NCBI GenBank assembly: GCA_028565635.1
Contig: JAOXYB010048713.1
Coordinates: 1-11,989 of the forward strand
DNA from: Phoronis ovalis
Lineage: Eukaryota > Phoronida > Phoronidae
Direction: 5' to 3'
DNA: 11,989 nucleotides
The position numbers were made by a program, and so were the translations under genes. The notes beneath the pieces were generated by a model, which worked only from the letters and a program-made list of their open reading frames with translations, was not told where the DNA came from and did no database searches. Below, piece by piece: positions 1 through 7,135 of the stretch (position 1 is its first letter; every line of letters starts with the position of its first letter).

Positions 1-289
1 ATATTAGACTTGCATAAGTTTTAATATGTTTTGATACCTTAGTTTTGTATTATGATTAAAATATAACTGTAATTAATTGCTTAAAGATATTATGTCTGTA
101 TAATGTTTTATCTGGTAAAAAAGTAATGATTTGTGTTAAAAACCTTAGCCAGCCAGTCTGTTGTTTTACCCTCATAGTACTACACAATATCAATAACACA
201 CTAATACATTCATTTTACATTTATCGGATGCTCATGTATCCCTGACTACAATTGCATGTGTTTTCTATCCTGTTTTACTTTTCGTAAAG
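1..289. other. AT-rich non-coding stretch
   Basis: I see no supportable exon, RNA gene or repeat here. A pyrimidine-rich tract ends in AAAG at 286-289, just before the ATG at 290. It could be the 3' end of an intron lying in the 5' UTR, or simply 5' flanking sequence. No convincing TATA box at a sensible distance was found. Confidence 0.4.
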
Positions 290-334
290 ATGATTTTTTG
301 CATAACAATATCCATATGGGTCACATGCATATCT
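290..334 (+). CDS. Candidate first coding exon, signal-peptide-like (low confidence)
   Basis: An ATG at 290 opens 15 codons reading MIFCITISIWVTCIS and ends exactly at a consensus donor, TCT|gtaagt, in phase 0. The peptide is almost wholly hydrophobic or small, like the core of a signal peptide, although it lacks the usual basic residue after Met. The phase matches the next convincing exon at 2546, which also starts in phase 0. If the two are joined, the product would be a secreted, Pro/Gly/Gln-rich protein. Against this, 15 open codons can arise by chance, the Kozak context (aagATGa) is only fair, no promoter is evident, and the possible RRM further downstream does not fit a secreted protein. 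It may belong to a separate gene or be spurious. Confidence 0.33.
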
Positions 335-1386
335 GTAAGTCATTTAATTAGGTCATCACGTCACTACCCATGCAATTCAAAGTAGTAAATAATCATTCTT
401 ATATAAAGTATGACATTTTATCTGATGTTACATCTATTCAAGGAAACAATAAGATAAACCAAAACCGCGGAATAATATAACTGAAACTTTCATTAAAATA
501 AGTTAAGGCACAACACACAAGGACCCATCTCTTATAGTATTATTTATTGTTAACATAAACAGGTAAATAAAATATGGTACACATTTCAGATTTTAGCATA
601 TACTTACTCCTAGTGAAAAGGTCGTACATCCCACTTATAGGAGCACTTTGTTTTGTTGATATTCCTGGATTAAGGACATTTTCTACAAGCTAAGTGCTTA
701 CACGAGTTCAACTAGAGAAATATAATCATGTAACCAGACCATAATTATCCGCCTTAGCGTCTTAAGGAAACATTTAAAATCAAACAAGATAATACTAATC
801 ATTTAATACTTTTAGTATTCAAAGTTAAACATTTTTTTCCCAAAAGGGACTGAGTGCAGTCTATAAAATTATAGTCTAAGTTCTTGAAATTATGTAGAAT
901 ATATTCCGCTAAAATACATGTTCTTTTCGTAACTTTGCTGTGAAATCGCATTTGAATGGTTGCGCATGGACCACTGGAAACGTGCGATGCACATAATGTA
1001 GGGATGAGCCGGATAACGTTTAAAATACATTTTATTTGTTTGATCTTTGTTTCAGAAACAAATCGGGTGCATCCATACATAACTAACGTATAAAAAAATG
1101 TTCCTGTAATTTCAGAATGGGGGTGCGTCACTTTCGGCAAAACTACTAGTTCACGACTAAAGCACTCCTTTTTAATTTATCTCCAAATGCATTCAGTGTC
1201 AAATTGATTAAATAGAAAATATGCTTCCACTATTTATGTAATGCAAAAGTGAAAATTAGTTTGACGAAATAAAATGTGCCATTGTTACATAGTACAACAC
1301 TTCTCTTGGTCCCTGGAAAAGGTCACTTAATTATTGTGAATTCAAAAACTGTCGTAAATGAATTGCACATTGTAACCCCAATCTTT
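335..1386. other. Intronic or intergenic stretch without recognisable genes
   Basis: About 1 kb of AT-rich sequence. It has scattered AATAAA hexamers (for example near 568 and 1268) that fit no assigned gene end. An acceptor-like and donor-like pair near 535-565 encloses a short segment that is open only in a phase not matching its neighbours. If 290-334 is a real first exon, this stretch is part of its long first intron. Confidence 0.4.
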
Positions 1387-1444
1387 ATGTACGTGTATGT
1401 GTGTATGTGCGCGTGTGTATGTTTGTATGTATGTGTGCATGTGT
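1387..1444. repeat. TG/TATG-rich microsatellite
   Basis: An imperfect purine-pyrimidine alternating tract built from TG, TATG and CG dinucleotides (tgtatgtgtg, gcgcgtgtg, tgtatgtatg). It is the only sizeable dinucleotide-type microsatellite in the window. It is probably length-polymorphic and has some Z-DNA-forming potential. Confidence 0.85.
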
Positions 1445-1916
1445 AATTCTGGTAAATTAGCCAAATAACTTTATTTCGCCACACTACAACTTGCGCCACA
1501 AATAATGCGTACTATCTATACCGATAACATACTAAAGAGCCATTAATGCTTATACAATGTACCCGCAATAATCTCAGTGTACCATGTAACGTGTAACGAT
1601 CACAGTAGTCCATATCTGTAGAGACAGTTTTATTAAAAAATCGACTCTCAAAAGGTTTCTAATATCTGATGTTGGTATGTAAGTGCCGATGTTAGTTCGG
1701 TACAGAAATATTACATAACTGCAATTTGGTATGATCTAATGATTTTTCTTGTTACATTCATAGTGATAATGTATCAACACTGACGATTTATGAGATCACA
1801 TCATCTATTAGAAAATTGATACGTAAACATTTCTTACGTTGCTGGGTGTAAATTTAAACGTTTTTATTATACACAAATTCTCCACATTTGTATCTTCAGT
1901 AGCATTGATACATTAA
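1445..1916. other. Non-coding stretch before minisatellite element A
   Basis: No supportable exon. One gtaagt at about 1679 follows a short segment beginning after AAAAG near 1655. That segment is closed by a stop in phase 0 and has a weak acceptor, so it was not called. Sequence before 1917 shares nothing with the equivalent flank of element B, which marks 1917 as the element boundary. Confidence 0.4.
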
Positions 1917-2554
1917 AAGTCAACCGTTTGTTGTACGTCGAAATCAGCAACAAATACTAGCAAGCACAAGAGCAAATACATTCAGAGGGTTGACATTATT
2001 TCCAACATGTCTATAACGAAACTTAATTTGCTGATAGCGTTATGAGATTAACTTTTTTAGCCTACACATGCGTTGTATAACAAAACTTACTGATATCGTT
2101 ATTAGGTTTACTTTTTTAGCCTACACATGCGTTTTATAACGAAACTTGAAGATAACGTCATGAGATTAACTGTTTTAGCCTACAAATTAATGAACATGCG
2201 TTGTATAGCGTAACTTACTGATATCGTTATGAGATTAACAGTGTTTAGCCTACTCGTGTACATGCGATGTATAACAAAACTTACTGATATTATTATGATA
2301 TTAACTTATTTAGCCTACACATGTGTTATATAACGATATTTGCTGATATCGTTATGAGATTAACTTTTTAGCATGCACTGCGTTTGATAACGAAACGTGC
2401 AGCTATCGTATTTAACGTATTTACCCTACACATGTGTTATATAACGAAACTTGTTGATATCTTTCTGATATTAACTTTTTTAGCCTAGACATCCGCTGCT
2501 TAACGGAACTTGCTAATATCGTTATGATATTAACTTTTTTTATAGCCTACGTTG
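1917..2554 (+). repeat. Dispersed minisatellite element, copy A (unique head plus about 9 units)
   Basis: The element has a head of roughly 95 bp (1917-2011, beginning aagtcaaccgtttgttgtac) followed by about nine degenerate tandem units of 54-68 bp (2012-2554). A unit reads approximately: tataacgaaacttgctgata, tcgttatgagattaac, ttttttagcctac, acatgcgttg. Copy B at 5294-5777 has the same head (about 90% identical by eye) and the same kind of units in the same orientation. The two therefore look like copies of one mobile or formerly mobile element, not independent local amplifications. Non-autonomous elements with a minisatellite core are known in animals (for example some Helitron-like elements, and pearl elements in bivalves). 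Assignment to such a family is inference. Each unit carries an attaac followed by a T-rich tract and TAG, which looks like a 3' splice site, and the last unit supplies the acceptor of the exon at 2546. Confidence 0.85.
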
Positions 2555-2746
2555 CAAATTCAAAGACCAGGAGCTCCTGTAATTCAAGGACGAGGCCCCG
2601 TTCCGATTCAAGGACCAGGCGGACCCGCTCCAATTCAAGGACCTGGACACGCTGCAACTCCATACCAATATCCAGGACAAGGTCTAATACATTTACCGTC
2701 AGCGGTGTTACAGATACAACGCATTCGACCTGGGTCTCATGTATCT
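2546..2746 (+). CDS. Internal coding exon: Pro/Gly/Gln-rich low-complexity segment
   Basis: A 201-bp exon of 67 codons, phase 0 at both ends. It runs from the acceptor tttttttatag|cct to the donor TCT|gtaagc at 2747. The reading frame has imperfect repeats of the type (V/P)IQGxG, with VIQGRG, PIQGPG and PIQGPG spaced 8-10 residues apart, then YQYPGQG and a basic patch QIQRIRPG. No stop interrupts it, and its GC content is clearly above the surrounding DNA, making this the strongest protein-coding signal in the window. Such Pro/Gly/Gln-rich tracts occur both in RNA-binding proteins as disordered regions and in secreted matrix proteins, so the sequence alone does not fix a function. The first codons (CCT ACG TTG) resemble the end of the adjoining minisatellite unit, so the exon boundary seems to have been built from that repeat. 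Confidence 0.72.
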
Positions 2747-3135
2747 GTAAGCGCCATATTATGAAACATAAAAATTACCTTTATAATTTCGAGCACGTAA
2801 TTATCCAGTTAAAAAGTATCAAACACTTTTGAGGCAAACTTTACCATTTAATACCAATGTGCATTACGCCAAGTATGTAAGCTAGCTGGATGGTACTGTT
2901 GCTATATTTCAATATATTTCGCTTATGTTATAACATCTTCCTAAACCCGACTACCGGGATTACTTGGTTGAAACTGAGAACATGGTGTAATACAGATTGG
3001 TCGTCAGCGTTATTAAGTCAACATTGTATATAGATTGTATATCTTTCATCTACTTTTTAATCATAATGAAAAACAAACCTCGGTGTCCAAGTATTCATTA
3101 ATGTGAAGGTTCATTATTATTTTATCTACAAACAG
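2747..3135 (+). other. Intron with a weak optional 60-nt exon candidate
   Basis: Presumed intron between the exons at 2546 and 3136. Within it, 2817-2876 is open for 20 codons in phase 0 (beginning YQTLLRQTLPF) and ends at a good donor, TAT|gtaagc. Its acceptor (gttaaaaag) has almost no pyrimidine tract, and the better AG at 2807-2808 would give the wrong phase. I therefore treat it as unproven. The rest contains nothing recognisable. Confidence 0.3.
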
Positions 3136-3173
3136 GCGTATGGTATATCTCATGAGCCTCCGACACATGCACC
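3136..3173 (+). CDS. Small internal coding exon (38 bp)
   Basis: A micro-exon running from acceptor ctacaaacag|GCG to a perfect donor CACC|gtaagt. In the frame inherited from 2546-2746 it reads AYGISHEPPTHA plus two bases of the next codon (CC). It enters in phase 0 and leaves in phase 2. The next candidate exon starts with a single T that completes a proline codon, so the frame is maintained. The Pro-rich composition continues that of the preceding exon. One other frame is also open over this short length, so the call rests on splice sites and phase agreement. Confidence 0.52.
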
Positions 3174-4090
3174 GTAAGTATACTTATGCTCTCCCGTACA
3201 TACAAAATACTGATTTGTGATCCGGCAAAATGACATCAGAAATACATGATATGACGGGACATTGAGAAGAGAAATGGGGGGGGGGGGGTAGTGACCTCAC
3301 TAGAAATAAAACTGCTTTTCATGAATGACATGTAATAGACTTCTGCAATCGCGAGTCACGAAACTAATACTACTTTTTCCAACTTCAATAATAGTAACTA
3401 TTCATAAATATGTTGTATACAGCTTATCAAATTCGTAAGTAAATAATTGTGTTGGACGGTCGTTCACAATGGTTAGAGTATATTCCATGGATCTGCGGCG
3501 GAGTGTTATTTATCACAGTTTTAATTTTTGCTCTGTAAAATACTGTATTTGAGACGGAAATGGAGGGGCAGGGGTAACGAAGGGTTCAATCTCATTGCAC
3601 AAAAGTAAAAAATGATGACATCATTTCATAAACAAAATTATTGCATAACGTTTATAACATAATAAAATTCAATAAACTTTACGCCTGTGGGAAATAATCT
3701 TTCCCCTCTTTTCCCTCTAAATACATTCAAATATCTGAAAAGGCTGTATGGTAACTAAATATGACTCTATGTTCGTGTATATATAAAATTTCGCGTTGCA
3801 TTTCCGATTCACTAACATAATAATGTGGTAACGTCACAAAAAAAATTGAGTGACTGTAACAAACCGGTATTTAGTACTTTATCGGAAGAGAACATATCTT
3901 GGAAACCTACTGTAAATAATTCACTCTTCTCCAAACATATATGTAATTGTTCTGATTATTATTGTTACAACGTGTTATGTTTTTATATGTTAAAATAATT
4001 TTACACCCTTTTCTTGCGTTCTTGGAATTGCAGTCACTTGTCATATCATTTTATACTTCTTGTAATGTTATCTTCATTAATGTTTTTCAG
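3174..4090 (+). other. Intron, with a possible 12-nt micro-exon
   Basis: About 0.9 kb between the exons at 3136 and 4091. A possible 12-nt micro-exon lies at 3423-3434, between gtatacag and a consensus gtaagt. It is a multiple of three and would insert four residues in any phase, without a stop in the phase-2 frame. Exons this short cannot be judged by eye. A G13 run lies at 3276-3288 and AATAAA motifs near 3660-3675. Nothing else is recognisable. Confidence 0.35.
3276..3288 (+). repeat. Homopolymer of 13 G
   Basis: An uninterrupted run of 13 guanines in otherwise AT-rich sequence. It is probably length-variable and error-prone in sequencing, and could form G-quadruplex-type structure on the + strand or in an intron transcript. 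Confidence 0.95.
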
Positions 4091-4130
4091 TGGGGTCCCA
4101 TACGTTCATTACGACATTGAAGTACCACAG
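4091..4130 (+). CDS. Small internal coding exon (40 bp) with repeated donor site
   Basis: A micro-exon running from a strong acceptor, gtttttcag|TGG, to the donor CCACAG|gtaatt. With two bases carried from the exon ending at 3173, its first T completes CCT (Pro) and the rest reads GVPYVHYDIEVPQ, ending in phase 0. The next exon at 4355 starts in phase 0. The exon end together with its donor is repeated twice more in the following 50 bp, giving three alternative donors (GT at 4131, 4155 and 4181). I recognise no domain. The Tyr/Pro/Val-rich peptide resembles a linker. Confidence 0.57.
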
Positions 4131-4190
4131 GTAATTATTATTGATGTAGCACAGGTAATTATTACATTGGTGTACCACAGGTAATTATTA
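4115..4190 (+). repeat. Triplicated exon end plus 5' splice site
   Basis: Three tandem units of 26, 24 and 26 bp, each ending in CACAGgtaattatta: 4115-4140, 4141-4164 and 4165-4190. Each carries a near-identical donor. Using the second donor would add eight codons in frame (VIIIDVAQ) without a stop. Using the third adds 50 nt and shifts the frame. The repeat spans an exon/intron border, so it changes splice-site choice directly. Confidence 0.85.
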
Positions 4191-4354
4191 CCTGATCAGC
4201 AACTGTTTCTATTACAATTCTTCACATTTATTGAAGTTAAGATATGTTAATGTTCCTAAAAGTTAACGGTGTCATTTTTATTTGCGCCCTTTGTAAAAGA
4301 TTCGTAAATTATAGAGACTAGAATCACATAGACTTAATGTGTTCTCCTTCGTAG

Positions 4355-4405
4355 GATACACCATGGAGTGGTTGGATTACTAAAAATGTATCTCCACCTG
4401 ATAAG
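4355..4405 (+). CDS. Small internal coding exon (51 bp)
   Basis: The exon runs from a strong pyrimidine-rich acceptor, gttctccttcgtag|GAT, to a perfect donor GATAAG|gtaagt. It encodes 17 residues (DTPWSGWITKNVSPPDK) in phase 0-0, and the frame follows directly from the exon ending at 4130. Two tryptophans and several Pro residues are notable. Splice sites at both ends are among the best in the window. No domain is recognised. The same 51 bp is also open in the frame that use of the third upstream donor would impose. Confidence 0.62.
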
Positions 4406-4503
4406 GTAAGTCTATACAGACTGTTATTTTACAAAGTTCTTTATACAACATGCTTATTTGCTTATATACAAGCGTGATTTTATGCTCCTTGTTTCCATTG
4501 CAG

Positions 4504-4533
4504 TTTTCACAATTATCTTTGGTCAGTGCTTGA
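4504..4533 (+). CDS. Candidate alternative terminal exon coding part (FSQLSLVSA, stop)
   Basis: A good acceptor (gctccttgtttccattgcag) precedes 4504. In the phase 0 left by the exon ending at 4405, nine codons are followed by TGA at 4531-4533. An AATAAA hexamer at 4812-4817 would give a 3' UTR of about 300 bp. This is one of two ways (with 5987) in which the Pro/Gly/Gln-rich gene could end before the RRM-like exons. A second AG at 4526-4527 would instead define a 21-nt phase-0 segment (CLMYPCS) ending before gtaaat. The evidence is splice motif and phase only. Confidence 0.27.
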   Translation, partial: FSQLSLVSA

Positions 4534-4580
4534 TGTATCCTTGTTCCGTAAATTTGCACTCTGTATTAAGTTGATACATG

Positions 4581-4688
4581 TATATACACTTGCTAACCTC
4601 CCGGTGATGTTACTATTATTTTACAGTACATTAATATATACACTTTCTAACCTCCCAGTGATGTTACTACTATTTTACAGTAACTATG
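4581..4688 (+). repeat. 54-bp tandem duplication carrying a branch-point and acceptor motif
   Basis: Two adjacent 54-bp copies (4581-4634 and 4635-4688) differ at only three positions over the first 46 bp. Each contains (g/t)ctaacctccc, which resembles a branch point, and a T-rich tract ending in ttttacag, which resembles an acceptor (AG ending at 4626 and 4680). Because 54 is a multiple of three, the open frame crossing the region shows the same 18-residue hydrophobic repeat twice (YT-L-A/S-NLPVMLLLFYS). Two of the three differences are synonymous in that frame. Both a splice-site duplication and a coding duplication remain possible. Confidence 0.85.
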
Positions 4689-4704
4689 AAAGAGAGAGTA
4701 AAAC
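4681..4704 (+). CDS. Candidate 24-nt micro-exon after the duplicated acceptor (low confidence)
   Basis: The segment lies between the second ttttacag acceptor and a perfect donor, AAAAC|gtaagt. Its length is a multiple of three. In phase 0 it begins with TAA, so it could extend the protein only in another phase. The frame reached through the third donor at 4181 reads it as (S)NYERESK with two bases left over. It may be an alternative or non-functional exon. Confidence 0.22.
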
Positions 4705-5293
4705 GTAAGTGCACCCACACCGAGAATCAACAGATTGGAAAGAAAGTAACATAATCATTATGTAATCAATATTCACAGGTGAACAAGACAAACTTGGAAC
4801 ACAGGATTTTTAATAAATATAAATTACATGTCCTTTGTCTGATTGATTTATGTTTCAACTTAAGTTGAATCATTTTTATATGTATGTACACGTAGTTAAA
4901 TTATTGATAATATCGAGTATATTGATGTTATGTTCTACGAAAATTAGATTGAAAGATATCACATAAAAGAGAGTAACCTGAAGCTACTACATTAAAGGAT
5001 TATAACAGTATAGACTGGTTTATATAGCGGCGACATAAACAGCTAACTTAAACTGTCTTACATAACTAATACAGGATTAACATTGACACTACAGCTAAGA
5101 ACAATGAATTAAGTGTATTCAGCATAGTCAGAGAAGTATTGTTTACATGTCAATAAAAACAGCTGGAAATTAACTTTACATTGGTGTACATGTTATTGTT
5201 TTAATATATATGGGCGTTTTCTTGATCACACTACGGGTTATGGAATACCAGTTTGTGAATTATTGGGAACTTAATTTTGACTCCAGAGATTAC
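4705..5293 (+). other. Intron or intergenic stretch
   Basis: No exon or RNA gene can be supported. AATAAA motifs occur at 4812-4817 and near 5152. The first could serve the candidate terminal exon at 4504. Sequence up to 5293 is unrelated to the flank of element A, so element B begins at 5294. Confidence 0.4.
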
Positions 5294-5777
5294 AAGTCAA
5301 TCGTTTGTTGTACGGTGAAATCAGCAACAGATACTAGCAAGTACAAGAGCAGATACATTCAGAGGGTTGCCATTATTTCCAACATTTGTATAACGAAACT
5401 TGCTGATATCGTTATGAGATTAACTTATTTAGCCTACACATACGTTGTATAACAAAACTTGAAGATACCGTCATGAGATTAACTTATTTAGCCTACACCA
5501 AAACTTGCTAATATTGTTATGATATTAACTGATTTAGCCTACACAGGCGTTGTGTGACGAAGCTTGAAGATATCGTCATGAGATTAACTGTTTAGCCTAC
5601 ACATGAACATGCGTCGTATGGCTAAACTTACTGATATGGTTATGATATTAACTGTTTAGCCTACATATGAGTTATAAAACGAAACGTCCTAATATCGTTA
5701 TGAGAATAACTGTTTTAGCCTACACATGCGCTGCTTAACGGAACTTGCGGATATCGTTAAGAGATTAACTTATTTAG
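5294..5777 (+). repeat. Dispersed minisatellite element, copy B (head plus 7 units)
   Basis: The same head as copy A (5294-5388, beginning aagtcaatcgtttgttgtac) is followed by about seven tandem units (5389-5777) of the same consensus and orientation. The final unit in both copies begins with the variant cttaacggaacttgc and follows a unit ending in cgctg. Head and tail therefore match, and the two copies differ mainly in number of middle units. In this copy most units still show the attaac, T-rich tract, TAG, cctac string. The open frame that crosses the head and first unit is treated as a chance feature. Confidence 0.85.
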
Positions 5778-5986
5778 TAAAATAACTTAACAGATCGTTT
5801 TAATCCAAATTTTAAAGAATACATTTTTAGTGTTATATTTTTATTGGAAAATCCCGCCAATGTCAAACTCTACGGTTCGAAGATGAAAATAACGACAATT
5901 ACATTACTCTACCTTTTCTATTATATCTAGTAGGCCAGACCTAAAAAAGATCTGTTTAACTGCGATCGTTCTTTCTTTCTTTACAG

Positions 5987-5995
5987 CTGTGCTAA
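5987..5995 (+). CDS. Candidate terminal exon start (two codons and stop)
   Basis: One of the strongest acceptors in the window (ttctttctttctttacag, with tttaac about 27 nt upstream as a possible branch point) precedes 5987. In phase 0 it reads CTG TGC TAA, so an exon joined to 4405 would end the protein with Leu-Cys. AATAAA at 6169-6174 could serve as its polyadenylation signal. The other frames close within about 17 codons. It could equally be an acceptor for a non-coding exon. Confidence 0.27.
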   Translation: MC

Positions 5996-6093
5996 TCTAC
6001 TCCTACCATCAAGTTATCTTAAGTTCATTACCTAACTGAGGAATTACGTTACACAACTTCTTTACATAACTTCCTAAATAGCGTCCTACTGTT

Positions 6094-6282
6094 GATCTCA
6101 TGATGTATAAATAATCGAAATTCCGCAATAACTTCGGGAAAAAAACATAATTTCCATCAAGGCGCCAGAATAAAAGTGAAAACGCCGACACCACCTAATG
6201 TAGTACGTGATAATTTGTTTATGAAAAATGTTTAAGAGACGTAACATCAACCTGGAAAACAAGTATCCCGCCAGATGTCGTC
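6094..6282 (-). repeat. Interspersed repeat, inverted copy 1
   Basis: Read on the minus strand this matches 6634-6820 read on the plus strand. Shared landmarks in order are cgacatct, cttgttttc/tttgttttc, ggtggt, cgccgttttcac, tggaaatt/aggaaatt, aatttcgattatttataca and atgagat. Divergence and small indels are evident. The similar protein fragments seen on opposite strands here and at 6634-6820 are explained by this homology, not by genes. Confidence 0.75.
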
Positions 6283-6371
6283 GAACTCGCTTGACATAGG
6301 AAACGATGGTAATTTGCATATCAATTGAGAAGTATCACCACCCGTGTAAAGATTACTTTGTCTGACACTAG

Positions 6372-6413
6372 CGTAACATGAACTTTACTAAGGGACACTC
6401 CCAAAGAATACCT
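6372..6413 (+). CDS. Candidate 42-nt exon between inverted repeats (low confidence)
   Basis: The acceptor tactttgtctgacactag precedes 6372 and the donor CCT|gtaagc follows 6413. The 14 codons between read RNMNFTKGHSQRIP in phase 0-0, which would insert cleanly between the exons at 4355 and 8762. There is no domain evidence. It sits almost centrally between the two inverted repeat copies, an arrangement known to influence exon skipping or circularisation in animals. Confidence 0.3.
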
Positions 6414-6633
6414 GTAAGCAAACTATCATATTATATTCCAAACAAGTTATAGATAATATTTTGAAACTTCACGAGGAGGAACAAAATAGTGATAAACGGA
6501 ATGTTTGGGAAATGTTTTACATGTCACAAAGAAAAACTGTGATAATCATAATACAGTGATTCCGCATATTTCGTATGTTTGGCATTGTCCCTTGTGCATA
6601 AAGCTACTCTAACTACCCTCCTAATGATTTCCA

Positions 6634-6820
6634 GCGACATCTAGTGAGATGATTTGTTTTCAATGCTAGATATCTGTCCAAAAAATAGCATTTGGAAAAT
6701 TCAAAATAGTACATTCTGCACTTGGTGGTTTCGCCGTTTTCACTCTTATCTTGAAGGAAATTTTGTTTTTCCCAATTCATTTTTTTCGAAATTTCGATTA
6801 TTTATACAATATGAGATTTA
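6634..6820 (+). repeat. Interspersed repeat, inverted copy 2
   Basis: Plus-strand copy of the repeat described at 6094-6282. Two divergent copies face each other across about 350 bp. Their transcripts could pair imperfectly. Terminal structures of the full element were not resolved. Confidence 0.75.
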
Positions 6821-6900
6821 TAGGATCCAACTTGGATTGCATATTGTTGTACTGCACATTGCGCATATTATGACATAATGTCCTGGTAGATCTGTCATAC

Positions 6901-7135
6901 AGGTTTTATTAGACTTGCTCAAGTCCTTGTGCACTTTAAAAATAAAATAAAAAACATTTTAATGTTTATTTCTCTTTTTTTATGTCTTTTACATCAGTGT
7001 TTCTAATTATGTTGCAAATATTTTTTTTTTACTATCAAATAATTAAAAACACTGATGTAAAAGGTATAAAAAAGAGAAATACACTTTAAATTAGTTTTAA
7101 GTTCACAAGGACTTGAGCAAGTCTAAGGTTTTATT
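6901..7135. mobile_element. Foldback MITE with 9-10 bp target site duplication
   Basis: The element at about 6911-7125 begins agacttgctcaagtccttgt and ends in its reverse complement. Nearly the whole element forms two arms of about 80-95 nt. Further matching blocks include tatttctcttttttta and cttttacatcagtgttt, around a T-rich loop near 7020-7030. The string aggttttatt at 6901-6910 recurs at 7126-7135, directly outside the other end, as expected of a target site duplication. A 9-10 bp duplication with long terminal inverted repeats is typical of Mutator-like elements, while 8 bp would indicate hAT. The exact border is ambiguous by one or two bases. It codes for nothing and would be non-autonomous. 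Confidence 0.88.

Noticed and set aside
799-1140. 113-codon open frame on the minus strand
   Set aside because: It starts at a non-ATG codon, has no recognisable motif, and has no clear splice sites around it. One frame this long is expected by chance in about 12 kb of AT-rich DNA read in six frames.
2012-2554. Tandem array considered as a CRISPR array
   Set aside because: The whole unit repeats with drift and there are no constant repeats with unique spacers. The surroundings are eukaryotic.
2524-2832. 102-codon frame rich in Arg/Ser/Thr on the plus strand
   Set aside because: It is the shifted-frame shadow of the Pro/Gly/Gln-rich exon, and its repeats merely reflect the DNA repeats of that exon.
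5210-5452. 80-codon frame across the head of minisatellite element B
   Set aside because: It lies mostly in the repeat head and first unit. The matching head at 1917 does not preserve it as a gene, and no motif is visible.
6009-6878. Similar short frames on the minus strand (6009-6319) and plus strand (6654-6878)
   Set aside because: Their similarity comes from two inverted copies of a dispersed repeat. Neither has a recognisable domain.
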